64,000 nucleotides of DNA from Arthrobotrys musiformis (taxonomy: Eukaryota; Ascomycota; Orbiliomycetes; Orbiliales; Orbiliaceae), in contig JAVHJL010000002.1 in NCBI GenBank assembly GCA_036971715.1, positions 3,566,501 through 3,630,500 of the forward strand. The letters run 5' to 3'. Both the position numbers and the translations under genes were made by a program. Positions 10,553 through 21,548 of this stretch are shown one piece after another. Positions within the stretch are counted from its first letter, which is position 1. Every line of letters begins with the position of its first letter. The notes beneath the pieces are model-generated. The model searched no databases. It saw nothing but the letters and a program-made list of their open reading frames with translations, and was not told the origin of the DNA.

Positions 10553-12370
10553 ATGTCGCAGGAGGCCGTCATTGCCGCGTCTGGAGCTTATCCAAAGCCC
10601 GCCCAGACCTTCCAGTATGGCACGGCAGGGGTACGTTCTCTTCTCTTACAGATACTAGGTATCTATATACTAACAGATGAGGGCAGTTCCGTATGAAAGC
10701 GTATGCTTCCTCTCCTACATATATATAAATACATATATGCATAGTATGGTCAATTGATAAAGAAAATGCAAAATGCAGAGACCTGCTGCCGTCCGTCGTC
10801 TTTCGCGTCGGCCTGCTCGCCGCCCTGCGCTCCAGATACAAGGGCGGCAAGGTCATCGGCGTCATGATCACGGCTTCCCATAACCCGCCCGCCGACAATG
10901 GCGTCAAGCTGATCGATCCGTTGGTATGTCCTTCTTTCTTTTAAAAAAAATATATATATAAATAAAAAATACATGGAAGTCTGCGTATATAAAAAGGAGG
11001 AATGCTAATGAATAAAACAGGGAGAGATGCTGGAGTCCAGTTGGGAGGCATACGGTACCGCCCTCGCGAACGCCGACTCCGACCAGGCTGTCTACGAATA
11101 CTACACCCAGCTCGAACAGCAGTTCAACATCGACAAGTCTGTCGTCCCACAGGTCATCTACGGCTCTGACACTAGAGAATCCAGCCCCGCCCTCGTCCAG
11201 GCCCTCAAGGATGCCCTCGATGCTGTTGGTGTCAAATCCCAGGGCTTCGGTGCAGTCACTACCCCTCAGCTTCACTACGTCGTTCGATGCTTGAATACCC
11301 AGGGCACAGATGAGGCGTACGGAGAACCTACCCTCGAGGGCTACTACAAGAAAATATCAACAGCATTCAACCAATTGATGGCCAACAAATCCAACGGGTC
11401 CGTCACCGTCGACTGCGCAAACGGCGTTGGGGGCCCCAAACTCAGGGAGCTCCAAAAGTATCTCAATAACTCCATCGAAGTCACCGTCACCAACGACGAC
11501 ACCGAGACCTTTTCCAAGCTCAACTCCCAAAGCGGTGCCGATTACGTCAAAACCAACCAACGCCTCCCACCATCCGTATCCGCCCAACCCTTAGCCCGAT
11601 ATGCCTCTCTAGACGGAGATGCAGACCGCATAGTCTACTACTATGTCGACAAATCATCCGTCTTCCACCTTCTCGACGGTGATAAAATCGCCACACTGGC
11701 CGCATCATTCATCGGCGATCTAATCCACAGCAGCGGCATCACAGACCTCTCAATCGGTGTCGTCCAAACCGCCTACGCAAATGGAAGTTCAACAGCGTAT
11801 ATCGAAAAACTCGGCCTGCCAACTGTGTGCACCCCAACAGGCGTAAAACATCTCCACCACGCGGCATTAGCATACGACTGCGGTGTCTACTTCGAAGCCA
11901 ACGGCCACGGCACCGTCCTCTTCTCCACAGATGCTTTGAAGCGTATCTTCAGCCATCAACCCGCCAGCCCGGCTCAAGATGCTGCGTTGACTGACTTGAA
12001 AAACATAACCGAATTGATCAACCAGACTGTCGGCGACGCTCTTTCTGACCTTCTCCTCGTCGAGGTTATCCTCGCTCATAAGAACTGGACGCCGGATCTT
12101 TGGGACGCGTGTTACACCGATCTGCCCAATAGGTTGGAGAAGGCCGAGGTCGAGGATAGGAATGCTTACAAGACCACGGATGCCGAGCGGAAGCTCACCC
12201 ATCCCGTTGGATTGCAGGAGCAAATCGATGCGCTGGTGGGTAAGTACCAGCAGGCCAGAAGCTTTGTCAGACCTAGCGGGACGGAGAACGTGGTTAGAGT
12301 GTACGCCGAGGCGGCAACTAAGGCGGAGGCCGACGAGTTGGCGCAGAAGGTTAAGGCACTGCTCCATTAA
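10553..12370 (+). CDS. AGM1/PCM1: Phosphoacetylglucosamine mutase (UDP-GlcNAc synthesis)
   Basis: Proposed exons are 10553-10630, 10687-10700 (only 14 nt), 10779-10923 and 11021-12370, giving 528 residues, close to the usual length. The enzyme interconverts N-acetylglucosamine 6- and 1-phosphate in the cytosol, feeding UDP-GlcNAc to chitin, N-glycan and GPI-anchor synthesis. All four functional loops of the phosphohexomutase family are visible. The phosphoserine loop is TASHNP with Ser64, the same position as in the human enzyme. The metal loop is DGDADR at 277-282, the sugar loop is EANGHGT from 371, and the phosphate loop is RPSGTE from 496. The tiny second exon encodes FRMK plus part of an alanine and is required to keep the conserved TAGFRMKADLL reading. 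It converges on PER1 with about 205 bp between the stops. Confidence 0.95.
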
Positions 12371-12575
12371 TAAATTTGCTTTCCGTTTGGCTGGCTGGTC
12401 TTGCGATATAAATATATATAAAAGTCGATATATGAATAAAAATGATAGACGCCCAGAACTCCATAAATTGCCTAGCTAAAGTGGATGATATATATAGTAT
12501 TTGCAAAAAATGGAGGTCGCTTGTCAACAATAACTTTTCTTGTTTTCCTTTCTTTTCGTTGGAGGATTAAAATAT

Positions 12576-13744
12576 TTACATCTTGAGACGTTTGCCATAG
12601 ATATCGTCTCTTGATTCTCGAACTAAGAACCTACAATACAATATCATTAGTCCAATCATCGTTATAATATAAGTAGAGGAAGGGAGGAGGGAAATACCTA
12701 TACATCCACATGGACACTGGAATCGTGGCCGCATGCCAAAGCGCATGTGCATCAAGCGCATCAAACAACGGGGGGAAATCCAATAACTCCAAGCTCATGG
12801 CACAAGTCATCCACGCCACTATGAACCCGGGCCAGAACGCCCACGGCCTTTTCTCCCGATCGTACCTCGTGACCGAATAATACACCCACAGCACGTTCTG
12901 GCACAATCCCACCACTACATTTGCGGCCATGTTGTAGGTATAGTCGAATCGAACGAACTGGAGGAAATAGACGTGGGAGATGTATGCTGTTGCACAAACA
13001 AGACCCCAGATGTAGACCCACGACGCGAATTTCTGTTCCGATCTCAAAGTAGGCGTGCTGTTGAACGGCCTGAAGATTACGATGGGAGCGTAGAATAGAT
13101 TGAACAGAACCAATGCCCCAGCGGCGAAGTAGTCCAACCTCTCGGTTAGGATTGAATCACGGGTGTGGAAGATGGTACTGAACAACCAAGCCGCCATACC
13201 CACGTACGCACCCAGAAGATGTATCTTCTTGGGGGGGTACGCATTCGGGAACTCCTTTCTGATCAAATGAAGCCCTCTGTAGAATTGAACGCCGTTGAGG
13301 ATGGAGAATATGACGGAGAAGGGCTCCTGGACGCCCATGACGCGGTAGAACGGCCATTTCCCGTGGAACTGTTCAATGCTCTTGGATTTTTCGATCCGGT
13401 CGTGAGTTACGACCCGCTGGCAGACGTAGTCGCATTCTGAGGGACAGGTCCAGAGGAGCAGTCGGAGGTGGAGGGGGAGCGGTTTGGGGTTGGAGACGTC
13501 GCATTCTTGTTCGACACAGGCCTGTTTATACCCATCAGTTATCTCCGCTTGTGTGCATCTATCTCTATGTAACTCTCATATGGGGTACACAACAGAGAAC
13601 GGACTTTCTTACCTGAACACAGTTCTTGAACTCGGGCAGTTCATCACCAATTGAAGCGCGACATAACGGGCTGAAGACGGCCACGACGAGGAACGCGACG
13701 AAGAAGAGGACGGACCTCCTCGATGACAGCGACAATGCAGCCAT
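12576..13744 (-). CDS. PER1: Per1/PGAP3 GPI-anchor lipid remodelling protein
   Basis: Proposed exons are 13744-13613, 13521-12698 and 12630-12576, giving 336 residues. The N-terminus is a hydrophobic signal sequence (about residues 10-30) followed by a cysteine-rich luminal segment with several Cys pairs, as in Per1. Multiple membrane helices follow. The CREST-superfamily metal residues are visible: FHTRD with H163 and D166, D174 in the following helix, and HALWH with H303 and H307. In this family the protein acts in the ER/Golgi and removes the sn-2 acyl chain of GPI anchors, as the phospholipase A2-like step of remodelling. The last exon supplies the short basic cytosolic tail ending GKRLKM. 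The first helix after the luminal domain was initially masked by an internal methionine at residue 106; the upstream exon restores the full family N-terminus. Confidence 0.93.
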
Positions 13745-14487
13745 TTTCCGACAGGATATTATGTTTGTTCGGCGAGGAGGAGAAGGAGGGGCGGACGTGT
13801 GGTTGATACACGTACAAGTTCCCGGCCAAAGTGGGTCCCCTGGCCTGGTTCAGCCCAAAGCCAAAGAATAACCTTCGCACTTATCTTACTTCTTACTAAC
13901 TCATTTGCCAGGGCCTGCAATCACGCATATAAAAAATACATTTATATTACTCGAAGCAGTAATCCCACAGTAATGCTACTACTGTGCTGTGAGATACGGA
14001 CAAACGAAGGCCTGCACGCGGCTGAATGCGCGAATGGCTGCATACGAACCTTACTCGTACTCCGAACGGGGGTGTTCTAGTGCAGTGGTGGTGGCGGCGG
14101 CGTCTGTGAACTGAATTGAATTGAGCCGACTGGATCGAAATGCCCCCCTTTTCCCTGCAACTTTCTTGTCTGGAAGCAGCTGCCATCTCTCGCATCTGAT
14201 ATTATATATTAATTTACAATATATATAATTTTACGGGAAAAATGGTGGAGTTGAGATTGATGGATCTTTATTAATCTGCTCCTGCTCCCTCTATTGATAG
14301 TATATCAGCACCATCTTTCTCACTCACTCACTCACTAAGTCGCTCCTTTCCTCGTCAACGGTTCGAGATCCTCGACTTCAGTCTCCGCTTCTATTTCCGC
14401 GTGTGCTCTCGAGGGTGGTTTTCGTGAGGCTAGAACAGCTTGGAAAGAAACGAGGGAAAGGAGTGGGAAATTAACACATCCGCCCAC
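13745..14487. promoter_or_regulatory. Divergent promoter region, PER1 / GT8 gene
   Basis: The 743 bp separate the 5' ends of two divergent genes. It contains a TCAC repeat (ctcactcactcactc at about 14320) and AT-rich TATA-like stretches near 14200-14235. No gene is seen. Confidence 0.5.
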
Positions 14488-15597
14488 ATGGGAGCTCACG
14501 AGTCCCTTCGCTTTCGCCTGTCGGAGGCGATCCGCCACCTCTCCCAGGCCAAAAACCTCACCCCTCGCCAGGGCCTCTTCGCCCTCGCGCTCCTCATCAT
14601 AATATGGACCGGCTTTATCTGGTCCTCGATCCCTTATTACCCTCCAGCGTCAGCCTTACGTCTAGGCCGTCTGCAACATTATGGGGCCGATGGTGTTCCT
14701 GAGATCCGAAACCTTACGGCCGATTCCAGGGTCGCTTTCGCCACATTCCTCGCCGAGAATACGAAACGCACCAGCGATACTGAAAAGGACAACGATGACA
14801 TGTACTTCGTTGCAGCCAGAGTTCTAGCCTACCAGCTTCTTCACGATCCCGAAACTCGTACGAATAATTCTATACCTTTCATCGTCCTGGTCACATCCGC
14901 CGTATCTGAGTCCAAGAGGAGAACATTGGAAAGCGATGGAGCGACCGTCATATACGCCGAAGATGTCCCCACTCCATTCTGGGTGAAAACAGGTGTAACG
15001 AGGTGGAAAGACCAGTTCACCAAGCTGCGTCTGTTCGAATTGGTAGAATACGAAAGAATCGTCTTCATCGATGCCGACACACTGATCACACGCAATATGG
15101 ACGGCATCTTCGAGGATCCCGCCGTAAAATTCCCCTCAGAGGCCCTCCTGGAAACCAGGAGAGGGGAATTGAAGTCGGACGAGGCAGCACCGCCTAAAAG
15201 CTATGTCTTCTCAGCCCGACCGGATAATGCTCTGAATGGCGAACGGGACCACCCTTTCCCCCCTGTGGAAGGGGATATCTTCTCTGCCGGATTCTGGGTC
15301 GCGGCGCCAAGCTTCGAGCTGTTTGATTACTACTACAGCGTCATGAATCGGTGGAGACGGTTTAACCCGCATACTATGGAGCAGAGCCTGTTGAACTACG
15401 CTCACAGACTAGATGGTGCCATGCCGTGGGGGAGGCTGGGCTACAAGTGGAGCGCGACGTGGCCGAACCACGCCGACCTCAAGGGAGGCGTTGCCAGCCT
15501 ACACGAGAAGTTCTGGTCCGCCGGAGAGGAGGATATGAGGAGGCTATGGTATGACACGAGGACCAAAATGGAAAGATACTGGAGCAATCAAGGCTAG
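14488..15597 (+). CDS. Type II membrane glycosyltransferase, GT8/glycogenin-like
   Basis: Single exon of 369 residues from the first ATG (context CACATGG). The same frame stays open further upstream but without another ATG. A short basic cytosolic tail is followed by one membrane helix at residues 29-46 (LFALALLIIIWTGFIW), then a lumenal catalytic domain. The DxD motif is FIDADT with Asp195 and Asp197, preceded by LRLFELVEYERIV, which is typical of GT8 and related nucleotide-sugar transferases. Family members use UDP-sugars and Mn2+ in the Golgi. Fungal relatives include glycogenin-like and Gnt1-like alpha-N-acetylglucosaminyltransferases, and the donor sugar cannot be decided from sequence alone. 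A GxW-type C-terminal segment (DLKGGVASLHEKFW) resembles the family end. It diverges from PER1. Confidence 0.88.
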   Translation: MGAHESLRFRLSEAIRHLSQAKNLTPRQGLFALALLIIIWTGFIWSSIPYYPPASALRLGRLQHYGADGVPEIRNLTADSRVAFATFLAENTKRTSDTEKDNDDMYFVAARVLAYQLLHDPETRTNNSIPFIVLVTSAVSESKRRTLESDGATVIYAEDVPTPFWVKTGVTRWKDQFTKLRLFELVEYERIVFIDADTLITRNMDGIFEDPAVKFPSEALLETRRGELKSDEAAPPKSYVFSARPDNALNGERDHPFPPVEGDIFSAGFWVAAPSFELFDYYYSVMNRWRRFNPHTMEQSLLNYAHRLDGAMPWGRLGYKWSATWPNHADLKGGVASLHEKFWSAGEEDMRRLWYDTRTKMERYWSNQG

Positions 15598-16833
15598 ACA
15601 AAGAGGGCGAGAACCTCTTTCCACTCCCTCTCTTTTTTTTTCCTTTCCTGTCCGAGGGTTTATGCTTAAGCGCGCATGTGACGTCTGCATTCCTGCAAGG
15701 TACGGAATGCGATTGACTTGTTGGATATACGCGGGAACGCGCTATCGAATCGACCCTCCCACAAAGAGCTTCGGATTGTGGTGATGGGGTTGGAATGCAT
15801 TTCTTATTCGGCAATCTGTTAGACAGTAGAATTCTGTGACTGGGCTAGATCATAGAATGACAAGACGGGATGGGAAGGACATTCAAGTTTCTATATGTTT
15901 TTTTGTTTTGGTGGTTCTAGACGGGGTTTTGCTTATGGGTTGGCTGATATATCTTCTTTTTATATTCTACGTGTATAATAATACCACGCCTGCTAGCGAG
16001 CGTAACTGCAGCCACTTCTGGTTTACAGCAAGAGTGTATATTCTATTCTTCAGTGGTCGTTCTCACGGGTTTGGGAATGCCTACAACAAACCCCAAACTT
16101 ACCAATGATATCATGAGAAATTTAAACTTTACCTTCCTTCTGTCGAAACCGTGATACCTCCTTGGATGAGTAGATACAGTGCCAGATCTCCATACCGCGA
16201 CCAGGGTCCTCGATTATCTTTTTTTGAACCACACAGAACAGATAGAGGTCGATCTGGAAGGATATGACAAGGCGGGGGAAAATGCAACATACCACAACAA
16301 AACGAGACGGGACGTCAGTTTCTGGGCTTATCACGATTTTTTGATTGTATCATAATTATCAGGCAGCCAAAAGTCTAAGAAATCCGAGTCCCCACTTTTA
16401 CGCCAAGCCATGTCATGAAGATGATACAGCAAATAATGAAGAAGAAGAAAAAAGGCCGGCTGGGTGATTTCATGGTAATCGATAAGTGAAAGTGCTTCAG
16501 TGATTAGAGATATAAAGATGTAGGATGAAGGCATGTAGAGTTCATTCTTTTCTATCATCAAGCACCTCTAGCAGGGCAACCAAACCAGTCTTTATCTACC
16601 TTGTTCCTTTCTATATCGCATTTTTACCTATCTATCTATATCTTCATTCTCTTGAAGGGACTTGAAGTTTTCTTCTTTTACGAAAAACAGTTTTACAGAG
16701 CTCTTCTCTTTCTATCTACGTATCTGAGATCACGTAGATACATTTATATCGGATTTTGATAATTCGATATTAACAAAAAAAAGATTTTGCGGTATCTTCC
16801 CTGAGGGACGGCCTTGTTACTCGGTTCGAAAAC
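15598..16833. other. Intergenic, no clear gene
   Basis: Holds the 3' end of the GT8 gene and the promoter of the first secreted-protein gene. Two short minus-strand ORFs between about 16122 and 16561 have no recognisable content and no shared splice frame that I can defend. Confidence 0.5.
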
Positions 16834-17925
16834 ATGCATTCCAGACACATTCTCCTTTTGACATTCTCTCTTACCGCTACCGCGGCCCCCATTAATATTC
16901 CCATTTCAAATCCCTCGAATTCGGCACTGAATTCTGTTGCCGATGTTAAGCCTAGAGTACGTCTATTATAATCCATTGATTATTTTTATTATTATGACAG
17001 AATTACTAATATATGTACTTAGGGCCTCCTCGACCCCATTCTCGGCCTCGTAGGCAGCTTAACGGGTGGTCTTCCAGTGGGAGATCTAACCGGAAATCTA
17101 GACATCGGTGGCTTGGCTGGCGGCTTAACTGGCGGCCTCCCAGGCGTAGGCGATCTCGCAGGAGGACTAACCGGTGGGCTACCTGGATTAGGTGGTGCAC
17201 TACCTGGAGGCCTCGACCTCGGTAATCTCGTCGGTGGTCTCTTAGATCTTGACGGCGGCCTCATTGGTTCTCTTTTGGGAGGCCTAGGCATCAACAGCGA
17301 TACCGGCCTGATCAATGGTCTCCTAGGTGGAGCTCTAGGCGGTGGTGGCAAGCCAAAAACCGCAGGCCTCGACCCCTCCAAACAAAAAGTAAAATCCGGC
17401 ACCGTCATGATCGCAAAACCCCAAGACGGGTTCAGATTCACCAACATCGAGGTGTCGAGTCCCAAAGTCGATTTGTTGGATACAGTCCTTCAGCTCCTCC
17501 TCGGCGGGAAGAAATCTATGTGGCTGACCCGTTCGCCAAACGGGAGTGCGATCAAGAGCGTCAGCGGGGCGAAATTTAAAGTCGGTCCGGCTAATATCAA
17601 GGCCGTTTGTTTCTCGAACGATATTACGGCGACGAGCAAGTGGATACCCACCGCTTGTACGATGTCGGTTTACGGGTTGACGGAGGGAGAACTTGTTGGT
17701 GCTTTGCAGCCGCAAACTAACAAGAGGATCGTCAGAAAGGATGGTAGTGATGATACTAATACCACCGCTCCTACAGACGGCGATAGCCCTTCTGGGGGTG
17801 TAGCTACGGTTGAGGAGTTGGAAGTTGATGAGATTAGGTTGGCATTTACGCCGCCTAATGGGAAAGGTGGCTCGAAGGCGTCGCCTATCAAGTCTGTTCT
17901 GTTGACTTTGAACATCCACTTGTAG
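16834..17925 (+). CDS. Secreted protein A: Gly/Leu-repeat plus GFxFxN domain
   Basis: Exons 16834-16956 and 17023-17925, joined at a phase-0 intron, encode 341 residues. A signal peptide covers about residues 1-18. Residues 42-150 are a low-complexity Gly/Leu segment with a 14-residue period: LAGGLTGGLPGVG at 72-84 and LAGGLTGGLPGLG at 86-98. The C-terminal domain (about 165-341) contains GFRFTNIEV at 177-185 and two cysteines at 237 and 253 in the pattern VCF...ACTMSVYG. That pattern aligns by eye with the Cys-rich core of the three genes downstream. No enzyme motif is visible. I infer an extracellular, perhaps wall- or surface-associated protein. It is the first of four apparent relatives on the same strand between 16.8 and 26.0 kb. 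The exact family is not recognised. Confidence 0.78.
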
Positions 17926-20798
17926 AAATCGAGAGGGAAAAGGACTGTGTCCTATGGAGAAACTGAAGTTCAATTGGTTTATGATTAGTTGATTATACGC
18001 GGGACGTTTTTCCTTTCAAAATTTTCTTATTACATAACGATCGATATGAGTCTATGGTTCTCATGCTTTACTAGTCTTTCCTTTTTATATTTTCCATTCT
18101 TTCATTCCTTGACGATTTATATTTGATGGATCTATTATCTAGTTTATAGCGCCCAATTCAATTCAATTCTCTACTAGCTTTTCAAACTCGAAATTTCAAT
18201 ATCCTTGTTCGATTCAAATACAAAGTTACGTATACGTGAGTGTTCTTCCTACGCCTAGGTCATATAGGCACTCTAAAATTTATCTACAGTTATATATCCT
18301 CGCGAAGGCAACATTTGTTTGTCTCGTACCCAGACCTGGGAGACATGTCGACAACATTTGCCCAAATTCTTACATATTCTTGGTTCTTGAAGGTCTCGAA
18401 ACTATAAATCTGTTAAAGTTTTATATGTACGAATATACGAGTAAAGAATAATTAAAATGTGGTCTGGTAAATTAAAACGATGTTCCAGAGCATTTTTCAG
18501 TATACTACTACATGGAGAACCTATATATAAAGGACGATGATCGATGATAACCATAGAGAACGATACTGTAACATTATATACAATATGGTTCCGGGGTATT
18601 TTCTATATCTACCATGTCCATAAATATCGATATAAGTTTTTTTTCGGCCTTCTATATATTCTGAATGCCCGGGGTCGACCCCGAGCTTTGGTATTGCGGT
18701 TTTTAAATCATCTGTAGATACCTATCCAAGTCATAGCCGTCGCAAGGTATACGTAATATAGATACAAGGAGGGGGCCCTTTATCGACCGAATCCTGAATG
18801 CTTCATTTGACTATACATTGACACTGAATTCACGACCATGTGGTTTCTGCTACCGCCAATATATTGATAACGGAGGTAGATATGTTTGTACACTTGTGAC
18901 TCGAATTTTGACAAAGTTTCACACTATCAACTCTGCGCGGGGCCGGTTCGAGGCAAAATTGTCAACTTCACTTTCCATGCCTCATCCTCCGCAAAATCAT
19001 CAAAGTTTCTACGTATGCTATGAAATCTAACCTCTATCAAATTCGATATGATATAGAACCGGTAAGCCAACGTGCGAATACACAAGAAGCAGTAGATCTT
19101 AGCTCTTCGAAAGGTTTCTCGGGGAAAGGTCTTTAGTTAAATTGATCTTCTAAGAATCTAATTGATCGGGCCTGATTGAAACGGTTAGGCTGTGGAGTCG
19201 GACATGATCCGAACATGGACAAATGCACAACCGGTTGTATCCCTCGGTCAATATCGTCGACCGATCAATGCCCAATTGAATGTTTATACGTATGTCTATA
19301 TAACAACCCATGCAGGTTGCAGCCGCCCAAAAAACCGAGTCCCCGCATTCCAACCAACCTGTTTCTATTCAGTCTCGGAGACGCCCTTCCGGAAACAAGC
19401 CTCAGCCAGTAAATTTTAAAGTTGTAGATCAGTCGTTCATCCCTTCCACGCAAATTTCGCATTCAATCGATACAAGTCACAAGTCACATCTGCCGAAGGT
19501 CTAAGTCCTCTTTCATACTTCAGGTGCGGCTGTATACATGTAGGGGTCGAAATAGCCTGAGCGAAGGAGGTTCTTATGATCTTCCAACTTTAACATTCGT
19601 CTCCTAGTATCTTCCATCCTGAGCATAGTAGCATCACCATCTTAGTTACTTTGCAGATATCTAGATGCATGTTGGCAATGCATGTTCCGAACGTTTCTGC
19701 CCGAATGGTTGAGCATAAACGATTCAGCTTGCATGTAACAACATCGGGTTTCGCTGCCTATTTCACTCTTTTTAATTCTCCGAAATGGTTTACTCCTGCG
19801 CCATAACTAATAAAAATAACCAGATAAGAGGTAGTAAGTCATATGGGCCCACCCGTCTGCACGATGGTAATAATTATTCCAACAAAGCGGCGTGTTGGCC
19901 AGGCGGACCTCCTGTGCTAAGAACGCAAGGGGGTTGCAATTGACAGCGTATGATCCGGATCCTAACAGCCCCCAACGCCCTCGCATATGTAATTATGGCC
20001 ACGGACCAGAAGTTTTGAAACATTTATGAAATAAAGTCCGCTAAGGTTGATGCTAATGCAAAAATGATCATTAGAAGGGGCGCATGTACTATGGTTGGCG
20101 AGAGCTAGAACTAACCGCATCCTAAACCCGGGACGTGCAGGTGTGTGCAGGAGTACCAACACATAAAAAGCCACAAAGTAGACTCCTTGCTTCGTAGACA
20201 GCAGGCATCGATCGGACTATTAGCTGCTATTATGATTTTGACACCCCCGTTCTCGAAGGGATATCGTATTAGAAAAGCTAAAACTAGTCAAATTAGGCAA
20301 ATTATCCAGGAGGACCCTGCTAGATAGCGTTAGAAGTAATCCGCTTAGCTACGAAATCGATTGATCACATTGAGCTCCTGTATTGGCAGGAGTCCAGCCG
20401 CGGTGTGCCCCGCCGCTAGCTATACCGTTTAGATATGATTTTTGAGCAAGGAGGTCAATTAGTTGCTTTAGTTAGACGAAATAGTAGCATCACGTCCTTC
20501 AACCGGCTGAAACAGCTGAACTTTGAAGCTGGAGATACTTCGCAAAAAGTACAGACCTTTCGAATATTTAAAGAGGTCGATCCGGCGTCTGTATTCCATT
20601 TTTTTCTATCATCATCAGCACAGTCGATCATTCAATCAACCTTCTTCAGCAAAGAAAAAAAAGCCTCAGGCACTTTCACTCATTCAAACAAACCAGTCGC
20701 TCTTTTAGCACTACGATCTTTTTTGCTACTCGCATATCTATACACTCTTTTTTAGAATCATCTTTTATATTCTAATCAATAATCCCTAATCTATCAAA
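17926..20798. other. Intergenic, 2.9 kb within the secreted-protein cluster
   Basis: AT-rich DNA without a supportable gene. It holds a 14-bp perfect palindrome at 18670-18683. The last 350 bp before 20799 are pyrimidine-rich and look like the leader of the next gene. Short ORFs here show no relation to the neighbouring secreted family. Confidence 0.55.
18670..18683. repeat. 14-bp perfect palindrome
   Basis: The sequence CGGGGTCGACCCCG is GC-rich in AT-rich surroundings. Its role is unknown; a binding site for a dimeric (zinc-cluster-type) regulator is one possibility, by inference only. Confidence 0.8.
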
Positions 20799-21548
20799 AT
20801 GGTTGCCTTCGGAACTATCACCACTGCTTTGGCTTTCACCGCCGCCACTCTCCCGTCGGCCTTTGCTGGTGTCCAGCCCATCGACTTCTCGGATAACTAT
20901 GTCCAACCCGGTGAGATCAAACCAGTCTACCAATCTCACGGTTACCAGTTCGAACACTTCAACCTCCTCGGTGGCGTTCTCGACCTCACTGGTAACCTCC
21001 TCCATGACGTTGGCGTCACAGTCGGCGGCCTCCTAGGAGGTCTCCTCGGTGGCAAGAAGACGATCACAAAGTATGGTCACGGTGTTGCCATCATTGGCGG
21101 ACCTAACCACTACGCACCAGGCCGCGTTCACCACACTTCTCAGAAGCCATTCAACTTCCTCGGCCTCGAGGTCCTCTGCTGCGCTGCCGATATGTCCAAG
21201 GGATGCGATCCCCTCGACTGCAGGGTTAAAATCACCGGCTTTGACAAGCCACAAGGTGGAAAGAAGATCTACGATCATGATTTCTATATTCCAAGATCCG
21301 GTAATAACGGCAAAGCCCCAATTGATATCGATGCCACTCTCGACGGTTACATCAACCTTGGCGTTGTCGGTATCGACCTCAGCTCTATCATCGTCGACAT
21401 TGAGGCCCTTGACCTTATCGACGTCGATGTCAATACCAAGAAGAAGAACCATGGCCGCTACAGCTACAAGTCTCTCTCTCAGAGCCCTAACACCGGTATT
21501 CTCGGTACTGGATTGATCATCAACCTTGACCTCATTGCCAAGTTGTAA
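20799..21548 (+). CDS. Secreted protein B: four-cysteine GYxFxxF protein, intronless
   Basis: Single exon of 249 residues. A signal peptide covers about residues 1-23, ending ALA-like at SAFAGVQ. The mature protein starts with IDFSDNYV and the motif GYQFEHFNLL at 48-57. A short Gly/Leu stretch (VGGLLGGLLGG) follows at about 75-85, and then the cysteine core with Cys127, 128, 136 and 141 (CC-x7-C-x4-C) leading into CRVKITGF. No catalytic motif is visible. The codon choice is strongly C-ending and the leader is long and pyrimidine-rich, both compatible with strong expression. It lacks the phase-0 intron that its three apparent relatives share. The role is unknown; secretion is well supported and family membership is an inference from the motif order. 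Confidence 0.85.
   Translation: MVAFGTITTALAFTAATLPSAFAGVQPIDFSDNYVQPGEIKPVYQSHGYQFEHFNLLGGVLDLTGNLLHDVGVTVGGLLGGLLGGKKTITKYGHGVAIIGGPNHYAPGRVHHTSQKPFNFLGLEVLCCAADMSKGCDPLDCRVKITGFDKPQGGKKIYDHDFYIPRSGNNGKAPIDIDATLDGYINLGVVGIDLSSIIVDIEALDLIDVDVNTKKKNHGRYSYKSLSQSPNTGILGTGLIINLDLIAKL

Noticed and set aside
14440..14487. N-terminal extension of the GT8 gene
   Set aside because: The extension opens with TTG; the first ATG in frame is 14488 with a good context, and the membrane anchor fits a type II protein from there.
16122..16561. Two minus-strand ORFs of 70 and 76 codons
   Set aside because: No signal peptide, motif or credible splice connection; they lie in the region expected to hold the promoter of secreted gene A.
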